From Microbacteriaceae bacterium PS02068 (GTDB lineage Bacteria > Actinomycetota > Actinomycetes > Actinomycetales > Microbacteriaceae), in assembly GCA_029959325.1 (NCBI GenBank), contig JASCPF010000006.1, forward strand, positions 24,996 to 88,995: a DNA stretch of 64,000 bases, written 5' to 3'. Both the position numbers and the translations under genes were made by a program. This document shows, one piece after another, positions 8,081 to 16,511 of this stretch. Each line of letters opens with the position of its first letter. Position 1 is the stretch's first letter. The notes beneath the pieces are model-generated. The model made no database searches and had not been told where the DNA came from. It saw only the letters and a list, made by a program, of their open reading frames with translations.

Positions 8081-9718
8081 TCACTTGGTGAGCGGCGCGT
8101 AGCGGAACTTGAACGAGCCGTCGAGCGTGGTGCCCTCGACGTCTGCGCCCACGACAGCGATCTGCTTGCCCTGGAGCAGCGGAATCGTCGACAGGTCCTT
8201 CGCGACGAGGTCCTGGATCTGTCCGATCTGCTCGGTGCGCGACGCCGGGTCGTTGTTCGTCGCTTCCTTCGCGAGGAGGTCCTGAACCTCGGGGTTGTCG
8301 TAGTGGTTCCCGAGGAAGTTCTTCTTCGTGAAGAACGGCGTCAGGTAGTTGTCGGCGTCGGAGAAGTCGGGGAACCAGCCCAGCTGGTACACCGGGTAGA
8401 CGTCTGCCGAACGGTCCTTCGTGTACTGCACCCACTCGGTCTGCGCGAGGTTGACGGTGAACAGACCGCCCTCTTCGAGCTGCGCCTTGATGGCGGCGTA
8501 CTCGTCACCCGACGACGGGCCGTAGTGGTCGCCGTTGTACTGCAGGTTGAGAACGACCGGCGTCGTGACCCCGGCATCGGCGAGCGTCTTCTTCGCCTTG
8601 TCGAGCGACGGACCGCCTTCGCCGTCACCGTACAGTCCCTTGAGCGCCTCGTTGGCGCCGGTGAAGCCCTGCGCGACGTACGAGTACAGGGGCGTGAAGG
8701 TGTCCTTGTAGATGTCCTTCGCGATCGCCTCACGGTCGACCAGATCCGCGGCGGCCTGACGCACGGCGAGGGCCTTCGCCGCGTCGGCGTCGGCCGTCGT
8801 GGCACCGTACGGCATGGTGTTGAAGTTGAAGACGATGTAGCGGATGGCGCCGCCGGGGCCGTCGACGACCTTCACCTTGTCGTTCTTCTTCAGGTCGGCG
8901 ATGTCGGTGGCCGACAGGCTCGGGAACGCCACGTCGACGTCGCCGTTGCCGATGTCGAGCTTCAGGTTCGAGGCATCCGCGTAGTACTTGGTGGTGATCC
9001 CACTGTTGGCCGCCTTCGGCAGCGAGCCCGCATAGTCGGGGTTCGGCGCGTACGAGACCAGCTCGTTGATCTTGTAAGAGTCGATGACGTACTGACCATC
9101 GAAAGCCTTGCCCTTGACGATGTCGTCGTCGGGCGTGACGGCGTCGGCCGAGAAGACCTCTTCGTCGACGATGGGCGCAGCAGGGCTCGACAGCACCTGG
9201 GGCCACGTCTGGTCGTTGGCCGCCTTCAGGGTGAACACGACGGTCGTGTCGTCGGGAGTGGCGACGCTCTCGAGGTTCGCCAGCAGCGACGAGGGTCCGT
9301 TCGGGTCGGCGATCTTCACCTGGCGGTCGAACGAGAACTTGACGTCCGACGAGGTCAGCTCGTGGCCGTTCGCGAACTTCAGGTCCTTCTTGAGCGTGAC
9401 CGTGTACTCGGTCGGCGAGGTGAACTCTGCCGACTCGGCGAGGTCGGGGCCGACCTCAGCGGTGCCGTACTGGCTGTTGAGCAGGAATCCGTAGATCTGG
9501 TTCATGACGGCGAACGAGCCGTTGTCGTACGAACCGGCCGGGTCGATCGAGGTGATCTTGTCGGTGGTGCCGACGATCAGGGGATCGCCCGAGGCGGCGT
9601 CGCCCGAGGCGCCGCCGGTCGCTCCGCCGGAGCAGCCGGCCAGGACGATCGTCGTGACGCCGATGGCGCCGAGCGCGAGGGCGAGACGCCCGCGGCGGGA
9701 GGGGTGGTGCAGTGACAT
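8081..9718 (-). CDS. Peptide ABC transporter substrate-binding lipoprotein (family 5)
   Basis: This is the extracellular lipid-anchored receptor that delivers peptides to the permease. The product is 545 residues from ATG 9718. The signal peptide has a basic n-region (HHPSRRGR), a hydrophobic stretch and the lipobox LAGC. The mature chain has the SBP family 5 pattern: DKITSIDPAGSYDN near the start, YTVTLKKDLKFANGHELTSSDVKFSFDR at about 105-132, and DWTF-type C-terminal segments. An upstream in-frame M (9811) would add residues before the signal and is rejected. It is the first gene of the importer operon. Confidence 0.93.
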   Translation of the reverse strand: MSLHHPSRRGRLALALGAIGVTTIVLAGCSGGATGGASGDAASGDPLIVGTTDKITSIDPAGSYDNGSFAVMNQIYGFLLNSQYGTAEVGPDLAESAEFTSPTEYTVTLKKDLKFANGHELTSSDVKFSFDRQVKIADPNGPSSLLANLESVATPDDTTVVFTLKAANDQTWPQVLSSPAAPIVDEEVFSADAVTPDDDIVKGKAFDGQYVIDSYKINELVSYAPNPDYAGSLPKAANSGITTKYYADASNLKLDIGNGDVDVAFPSLSATDIADLKKNDKVKVVDGPGGAIRYIVFNFNTMPYGATTADADAAKALAVRQAAADLVDREAIAKDIYKDTFTPLYSYVAQGFTGANEALKGLYGDGEGGPSLDKAKKTLADAGVTTPVVLNLQYNGDHYGPSSGDEYAAIKAQLEEGGLFTVNLAQTEWVQYTKDRSADVYPVYQLGWFPDFSDADNYLTPFFTKKNFLGNHYDNPEVQDLLAKEATNNDPASRTEQIGQIQDLVAKDLSTIPLLQGKQIAVVGADVEGTTLDGSFKFRYAPLTK

Positions 9719-9895
9719 GCGTGTTACCTCTGCTGTGTGAATGGGTGACCCCGCCGGTGCGCGGGGTCCATCCCGCCATTTTGACCCGCGCGCCGACCAC
9801 CGACCCGCCACGCGCTCGATTTGTAACGAGAACGAAACCGAGCGTCAGCGCGTGTGACGCCCGGTTTCACCCCGTGACGGATGTCGATGGCCGGC

Positions 9896-9946
9896 CCGCG
9901 AACCACCGCATTCGCGCTGAGACCCAGCGTGACGCACTGTGTCTCA
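9896..9946 (+). repeat. Intergenic repeat, copy B (flanks the peptide ABC operon)
   Basis: This is the partner of 4077-4127, in the same orientation. This copy also contains inverted arms CGCTGAGAC (9915-9923) and GTCTCAGCG (9941-9949), giving a hairpin directly after the DUF779 gene stop. It may therefore end the aldehyde dehydrogenase transcript. The surrounding 9719-9962 gap also holds the upstream region of the binding-protein gene. Confidence 0.6.
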
Positions 9947-9962
9947 GCGGGGACACGATGGC

Positions 9963-10346
9963 TCACGCGAGCCCGAACGCCTCCAACTCCACCTCGTCGA
10001 GCATCCGCGAGCGGATGATGAACCTGTTGCCCGTCGGGCCCTCCACACTGAACCCGGCGCCGCGCCCGGGCACGACGTCGATGGTCAGGTGCGTGTACTT
10101 CCAGTACTCGAACTGCGACTCCGAGATGAAGACCTCGACCGCGTCATCCAGACCCACCTCGAGGTCGCCGAGCTTCACGTCGGACGGACCCGTGATGAAC
10201 ATCCCGATCGGGAAGCACATCGGGGCGCTGCCGTCGCAGCATCCGCCCGACTGATGGAACATGAGCTTGCCGTGTTGCGCCGTCAACTGGCGCAGCAGGG
10301 CCGCCGCGGCATCCGTCACGGCGACCCTGCTGACTGTTCTCGTCAT
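9963..10346 (-). CDS. DUF779 family protein (aldehyde dehydrogenase partner)
   Basis: A 127-residue small protein of the DUF779 family, usually encoded beside NAD-dependent aldehyde dehydrogenases. It has a cysteine-rich segment (QSGGCCDGSAPMC; Cys at about 36, 37, 44) that suggests metal or redox binding. A conserved C-terminal half contains DVVPGRGAGFSVEGP. It lies 12 bp after the dehydrogenase gene and is surely co-transcribed. Its biochemical function is unknown to me. Confidence 0.88.
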   Translation of the reverse strand: MTRTVSRVAVTDAAAALLRQLTAQHGKLMFHQSGGCCDGSAPMCFPIGMFITGPSDVKLGDLEVGLDDAVEVFISESQFEYWKYTHLTIDVVPGRGAGFSVEGPTGNRFIIRSRMLDEVELEAFGLA

Positions 10347-10358
10347 GGCATCCAGGGC

Positions 10359-11906
<1,548 letters not shown>

Positions 11907-11976
11907 GGTGTCTCCTTCGACGCATGATGTCGCGGCGTCCCTGCCGCGATCTCGGATGCCCAGGACGCTACGCCCC

Positions 11977-11998
11977 GCAACGTTGCATCCCGTTGCAC
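11977..11998 (-). promoter_or_regulatory. Candidate operator upstream of aldehyde dehydrogenase
   Basis: GCAACGTTGC (11977-11986) is a perfect 10-bp palindrome. A further GTTGCA half-site follows one helical turn on (11992-11997). On the minus strand this reads as two TGCAAC half-sites 11 bp apart followed by GTTGC. It lies 71-92 bp upstream of the start codon. The regulator is unknown; the GAF-domain protein at 18546-19901 is a guess. Confidence 0.45.
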
Positions 11999-12003
11999 CG
12001 CCG

Positions 12004-12657
12004 TCAGCGCACACGTCCTGACTGGTGAGCCCAGATCGCGATCTCGACGCGGTTGCGGGCGCCGAGCTTCGACATGAGGCTCGCGATGTGGGTCTTGACC
12101 GTGCTGAGGGTGATGTAGAGCTCGCCCGCGATCTCGCTGTTGCTGCGCCCGACGGCGACCCGGGCGAGCACCTGTTCCTCGCGCTCGGTCAGCGCGTCGA
12201 GTGGTTGCGGCGGTGGGGTCGCGGCGCTCGCGCCGGCGAACGCCTCGATGAGCCGCACGGTCACGTTCGGGGCGATCAGGGCGTCGCCAGTCGCGGCGGC
12301 CCGCACCGCCTGGGTGAGCAGCTGCGTCCCGGCATCCTTCAGCAGGAAGCCCTTCGCCCCCGCGCGCAGAGCGGCGAACACGTACTCGTCGAGGTCGAAC
12401 GTGGTGATGACGACGACCGCCATCGGATCGTCGTTACCCGGGCCCGCCAGAAGTCGCGTCGCCTCGATGCCGTCGAGACCCGGCATCCGGATGTCGAACA
12501 CGCACACATCGGGTCGCAACCGGCGCGCTTGCGCCACCGCGTCGTATCCGTCGACCGCTTGACCGACGACCTGGATGTCGCGCTGCGCGTCGAGGATCAT
12601 GCTCAGCCCGGTGCGGACGAGCTCTTGGTCGTCCGCGACGAGAACGCGAATGGTCAC
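12004..12657 (-). CDS. NarL/LuxR-type response regulator
   Basis: 217 residues from GTG 12657, which overlaps the kinase stop by 4 bp (GTGA). The receiver domain (about 1-120) begins [20 protein letters not shown], with the phospho-accepting Asp in [12 protein letters not shown] at about 54. The C-terminal LuxR helix-turn-helix ([27 protein letters not shown], about 150-210) binds DNA. It is paired with the adjacent histidine kinase. No target is known. Confidence 0.93.
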   Translation of the reverse strand: MTIRVLVADDQELVRTGLSMILDAQRDIQVVGQAVDGYDAVAQARRLRPDVCVFDIRMPGLDGIEATRLLAGPGNDDPMAVVVITTFDLDEYVFAALRAGAKGFLLKDAGTQLLTQAVRAAATGDALIAPNVTVRLIEAFAGASAATPPPQPLDALTEREEQVLARVAVGRSNSEIAGELYITLSTVKTHIASLMSKLGARNRVEIAIWAHQSGRVR

Positions 12658-13784
12658 GGCGCCCACCCCGCGCTCGGGAGATCGGCGCTGACGCTCCAGC
12701 CGCCGGCGGGCGACGGGCCGGCCGAGCACGTGCCGCCGAGCAGGGCCGCGCGCTCCATCATGCCGATGATCCCGAAGCCCGGCATGGATGCCGAGGGGAT
12801 GCCCCCGTCGTTCGTCACGCGCAGCCGCACGCCCCGTTCGTCGACGTCGGCACCCACGTCGACCCGCGTGACCCCGTGCGCGTGACGAAGCGCGTTGGTC
12901 ACCGATTCCTGCGCGATTCGTGACACGGCGGCCGCCACCGGAGGGGGAAGGATGCCGGGGTCGCCATCGATCGTCACGGTGACGACCGCCCCCGCGGGCG
13001 CACGCCCGGCGAGCTTTTGCATGTCGCCGAGGCTCGGGCTTGGGGCCAGCTCTGCCGCCTCGTCCTGCCGGAGCACCCGCACGATCGACCGCAGCTCGTG
13101 CAGGGTGCGCGCGGCTTCGGCCTCGATGATCTCCAGCGCCTCGTGCGCGGCTCTCGGATCGCGCTCCGCGACGGCGAGACCCGCCTGCGCGCGGATCGTG
13201 ATCGCCGACACGTGGTGGGCGACGACGTCGTGCAGGTCGCGCGCGAGCTGCTCGCGTTCGTGCACGCGCACCTGGTCGAGCAGCCGATGCTGCGCGATCG
13301 CCCGCGAGCGGACCAGCACACCGAGCAGCACGGTCGCGAGCAGCAGCGTCGTGCCGCCGACGACCTCGTCGACGCCGCCGCCGCGCATGAGAGTGAGCCC
13401 GAGGGTCAGGGCGAGCAGCGCCGACCCGACGATGAGTTCGCGGCCGGATCCCCACCGGAAGAGCGCGTAGACCATCACGAGCACGAACATGCCCGCGTAC
13501 AGCAGTGAGGTGGGCAGGACGAGGTCGACGGGGGCGAGCACGATCGCGAGCATCCACAGCGGCTGCACGCGGCGCCACAGCACCGTCGGCAGCACCGCGA
13601 GCACCGCGACGACCGAGAGCAGCGGGTGGGGCAGGTCGGTTCTGAGGATGCTTTCGGCGATCGCCATCAGGGCGACGACGGCGACCAGCGCCCCGTCGCG
13701 CCAGACCCGGCGTGGCGGAGGCGGCACCGCGCGCGGCGCACCCCACGCGGAACGCAGCACCCCGGTCACCGCGTCAGGATACAA
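12654..13784 (-). CDS. Membrane sensor histidine kinase (HisKA_3 type)
   Basis: About 376 residues. Four to five membrane helices lie in the first 140 residues with almost no extracellular loop, as in DesK-like intramembrane sensors. The HisKA_3 segment follows (REQLARDLHDVVAHHVSAI, phospho-His at about 183). The HATPase domain has an N-box ESVTNALRHAHG and a G-box GFGIIGMMERA. The listed TTG start overlaps the upstream DUF2306-like gene by 11 bp; GTG at 13769 or 13760 is equally possible. It is probably co-transcribed with that membrane gene and the response regulator. Confidence 0.9.
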   Translation of the reverse strand: MYPDAVTGVLRSAWGAPRAVPPPPRRVWRDGALVAVVALMAIAESILRTDLPHPLLSVVAVLAVLPTVLWRRVQPLWMLAIVLAPVDLVLPTSLLYAGMFVLVMVYALFRWGSGRELIVGSALLALTLGLTLMRGGGVDEVVGGTTLLLATVLLGVLVRSRAIAQHRLLDQVRVHEREQLARDLHDVVAHHVSAITIRAQAGLAVAERDPRAAHEALEIIEAEAARTLHELRSIVRVLRQDEAAELAPSPSLGDMQKLAGRAPAGAVVTVTIDGDPGILPPPVAAAVSRIAQESVTNALRHAHGVTRVDVGADVDERGVRLRVTNDGGIPSASMPGFGIIGMMERAALLGGTCSAGPSPAGGWSVSADLPSAGWAP

Positions 13785-14433
13785 CTGCTGCCGCGGGCGA
13801 TGCCGCGAGAGTGCGTCGACTGGCCCGCCGGCGGATGAGGATCTCGGCGACCATCACGGTGATCAGGGTGCCGATCGCCACGAGCACCGTCTCTCCCCAG
13901 GCATCCACATCACCGAACGGCACCGTCCACAGGATCACGACGAGCGACTGCGTGCCGTTGCCGACCCCGATCGCATATGCGCGCGTCATCCAGTCGCCGT
14001 GAGCCGTGACGTCCCGACGGAGGATCGCGGCGGTTCCGAGCGCCAGGAAGACGATCATGGCCGTGGCGAACACGAGACGGACCATCGCCAGCGGCACCTG
14101 GTCGGGTGGGCCGCCGAAGAAGACCGCCAGCCAGGCCGCCCCGAGCGCGGCCACGAAACCGACCGGAACGAGCACGCGCCCGGCTGTGCGATGCCACCTG
14201 CGCCCGCGCAGCGCCGGCGAGAACTGGAACGCGCCGAGCAGGCAGTAGACGGTCATCCCCACGATGTGCGCGACTGCCGCCACCGACGATGCCGCGGATC
14301 GCGTCGCCGCTTCGGCAGGAACGTCGCTCAGCCGGAGGACCCCGCCGATGACGGGCAGTGCGCTCAGCAGCAGGAGCCCGGTGATCGCGAGCCAGGTGCG
14401 GTCGGGCGGTCGTCGTGGGGATTCGTTCGACAT
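13774..14433 (-). CDS. DUF2306-like membrane protein
   Basis: 219 residues from ATG 14433. Seven hydrophobic segments are visible, with conserved histidines in AAVAHIVGMTVYCLLGAFQF, RRWHRTAGRV and TAHGDWMTRAYA. This pattern suggests a haem- or quinone-associated membrane protein of the DUF2306 type. Function is unknown. It directly precedes and overlaps the histidine kinase gene, so it may be a sensory partner or a co-regulated protein. Confidence 0.75.
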   Translation of the reverse strand: MSNESPRRPPDRTWLAITGLLLLSALPVIGGVLRLSDVPAEAATRSAASSVAAVAHIVGMTVYCLLGAFQFSPALRGRRWHRTAGRVLVPVGFVAALGAAWLAVFFGGPPDQVPLAMVRLVFATAMIVFLALGTAAILRRDVTAHGDWMTRAYAIGVGNGTQSLVVILWTVPFGDVDAWGETVLVAIGTLITVMVAEILIRRRASRRTLAASPAAAVVS

Positions 14434-14463
14434 CTCTCGATGCTCGCGCGGGCGGACATGTGC

Positions 14464-14534
14464 GTCATCGGCCCGCGGACCGAGCCGGAAGCCGTACTTT
14501 CGGCCGATCGCGTTCCGGCCTCGGGGCCGATGAC
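14464..14534. promoter_or_regulatory. Inverted repeat in the divergent promoter region
   Basis: GTCATCGGCC (14464-14473) and GGCCGATGAC (14525-14534) are perfect 10-bp inverted arms 51 bp apart. They lie in the gap between the DUF2306-kinase-regulator operon (leftward) and the DUF6326-like pair (rightward). They could be paired binding sites for the response regulator. No clear -10/-35 was identified. Confidence 0.35.
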
Positions 14535-14564
14535 CCCGGGCGGCGCGGGCGCGAGTCTCGAAGC

Positions 14565-15002
14565 ATGACAACAACGATTCCTGTGCAGGCCAAGATCGCC
14601 GCCGCGTGGACGAGCTTCACGCTGCTGTACGCCTACGTCGACATCCTCAACTTCTTCAAGCCCGGGGTGCTCGACTCGATCCTGCACGGCAAGGTGTGGG
14701 ACTTCGACGTCAGCGCACCCCTGCTGACCCTCATGCTGGCGTCGGTCGCGATCCCGAGCGTCATGGTCTTCCTCTCGCTGGTGCTCCCGGCCCGTGCGAA
14801 CCGCCTCACCAACATCACTGTCGCGATCGTGCTCGTCCCGTACACGCTGTTCAACGTCGCGGGCGAGAGCCTGGAATGGGCCGCGTTCTACGCCATCTCG
14901 ATCGGGCTCGAGGTCGCGCTGCTGGTCTTCATCGTGCGCTCGGCGTGGACCTGGCGCGCCTCGACCGCGGTCGCGGCGACGGCGCTCTCGTCGGTGCGAT
15001 GA
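14565..15002 (+). CDS. DUF6326-like small membrane protein
   Basis: 145 residues from ATG 14565, with four membrane helices (about 12-30, 50-70, 80-100, 105-130). It has an aromatic first loop (YAYVDILNFFKPG) and a glutamate-rich helix (NVAGESLEWAAFY). It fits the DUF6326 family of four-helix proteins by my recollection; no function is known. It overlaps the next gene by 4 bp (ATGA) and is divergent from the two-component operon. Confidence 0.72.
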   Translation: MTTTIPVQAKIAAAWTSFTLLYAYVDILNFFKPGVLDSILHGKVWDFDVSAPLLTLMLASVAIPSVMVFLSLVLPARANRLTNITVAIVLVPYTLFNVAGESLEWAAFYAISIGLEVALLVFIVRSAWTWRASTAVAATALSSVR

Positions 15003-15820
15003 CCGTCGCCGCACCGCCCCGGCGACGCCCCGGTTCAGCGCGTCCGGCGCTCTGGGCGCTGACGGCGGTAGCCCTCGGCGTGGCGATGATGACCCTTCCG
15101 GCGCCGGTGGCTGAGTGGTCATCGTCGGGCCAGGTGACGGTCGCCGGTCTCGTCGACACCGTCTCGGTGGGATTCGCGCGATGGATGTCGTCGGGCTCGG
15201 CCGTTCCCGAAGCCCCGCTGGCGGACGCGGTGAGCTTCTGGGCGGTGTTCCACGTCACCAAAGCCATCCTCGCGATCGCGCTGCTCTCCGCACTCGTGAT
15301 CGTCGGACGGCAGGTGTGGAGGCGCGCGATGCACGCGCCCACGCGCGCCGCGCGGGCGGCGTGGATCGCGGCGGGAGTGCTGGGTGCGTGGCTGCCCGTG
15401 CTGGCGCTGCTGATCGTGGTGGCGAACGTGCAAGGCGCGGTCGCTCCGCTCTCGTCGGTGATGAGCTTCCTGCCGATCGCCGCAACTCCCGAGGTCGACC
15501 AAGTGCGTGCCGAGCTTGGCGCGGGTGTGTACGGTCCCGTCACGGCTGCTCTGGTCGCCGACTTCCGCGTCTATCACGCCGCTCTCGTCGCGTGCCTCGC
15601 CGTCGTGATCGCCCTGCTGGCGGCATCCATCGTGTGGATGCTCGTGCGACGGGCACGGACACCGCGCGATTCTCGGGCGGCGCGCCGAGCACTGGTGCTC
15701 GGTGCGATCGCGCTGGGATTGCTCGGCGCCGCGCTCGGCGTGATGCTGCTCGCGAACCTCTCGACGGTTCTCGACCCGGCGCGCGCACTCGCCGGGTTCT
15801 TCGCCACCGGCGGCTCGTGA
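14999..15820 (+). CDS. Hypothetical multi-pass membrane protein
   Basis: 273 residues starting at the ATG that overlaps the previous stop. Four to five membrane segments: about 20-37, 76-102, 118-141, 185-209 and 227-251. An extracellular loop of about 40 residues contains EVDQVRAELGAGVYGPV. I do not recognise a family. Coupling to the DUF6326-like gene suggests a joint role in the membrane, perhaps under the neighbouring two-component system. Confidence 0.7.
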   Translation: MTVAAPPRRRPGSARPALWALTAVALGVAMMTLPAPVAEWSSSGQVTVAGLVDTVSVGFARWMSSGSAVPEAPLADAVSFWAVFHVTKAILAIALLSALVIVGRQVWRRAMHAPTRAARAAWIAAGVLGAWLPVLALLIVVANVQGAVAPLSSVMSFLPIAATPEVDQVRAELGAGVYGPVTAALVADFRVYHAALVACLAVVIALLAASIVWMLVRRARTPRDSRAARRALVLGAIALGLLGAALGVMLLANLSTVLDPARALAGFFATGGS

Positions 15821-15926
15821 ACGGACAGCAGCCTCGTCAGAGCGCGGCCAGCCAGCGGCGGGATGAGGGACACGCGGAACGGGACGTAAACGGATAGGCT
15901 CCGGTAACGCCCTGGGGAGGTCCGCA

Positions 15927-16511
15927 ATGCACCTAGCTCGCGCCACCACGCAGTACGGCCTCGCGCTGGCGCTCACGCTCATCGGCGTAATCGGCGTGGT
16001 CGCCACGCACAACCAGTTCATTCCGTGCCACGGCGTGGAGTGGACGGTGCCGGCCTGCCTCGAGGCGATGGACGTCGCCGGCCACCTCGGTATCCTGCAG
16101 CTCTTCTGGCTGTGGGCCCTCGGGCTGAGCGCTGCCGGGGCGGCGATCGCCAACGGACGCGCCGCTCGGTGGGTCGCCGCGAGCGCTGTACTCGTCGTAC
16201 TGGTGTTCAACTACGTCACGGAATACACCATCTGGCTTGCGACCTACCCGCAGACGGCGGACGTGCCGCCGGGCACCGGGTACAGCATGGCCGGCGCCAT
16301 GATTCTCGCCGGACTGCTCGTCACGGTGAGCGCGACGCTCGGCCTCCCCCGGGCGGGAGCCGAGATGTCCACCTACACCCGCGCGTCGACCGCCCGGGTG
16401 AGCGAGACGAAGCGCAGGTTGGATGCCAGGTCGTCGAGCAGCACGGCGCGGCCGTCGGGGCCCGCGAGCGGGATCTGCCAGTTCGGATACTCCTTGTCGG
16501 TCCCCGGCTGA
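15927..16511 (+). CDS. Hypothetical four-helix membrane protein overlapping malQ
   Basis: 194 residues from ATG 15927, with GGGGAGG as ribosome site. Four membrane helices (about 10-28, 50-72, 76-100, 116-140) end near AGLLVTVSATLGLP. The last 45 or so residues (Ser/Arg-rich, low complexity) are encoded antisense to the final 139 bp of malQ. The ancestral stop was probably just after the fourth helix and has been lost. No family recognised. Confidence 0.62.
   Translation: MHLARATTQYGLALALTLIGVIGVVATHNQFIPCHGVEWTVPACLEAMDVAGHLGILQLFWLWALGLSAAGAAIANGRAARWVAASAVLVVLVFNYVTEYTIWLATYPQTADVPPGTGYSMAGAMILAGLLVTVSATLGLPRAGAEMSTYTRASTARVSETKRRLDARSSSSTARPSGPASGICQFGYSLSVPG

Noticed and set aside
12004..13746. 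A single 580-codon fusion of kinase and regulator
   Set aside because: The kinase is in a different frame with its own stop at 12654-12656; the regulator starts at the GTGA overlap.
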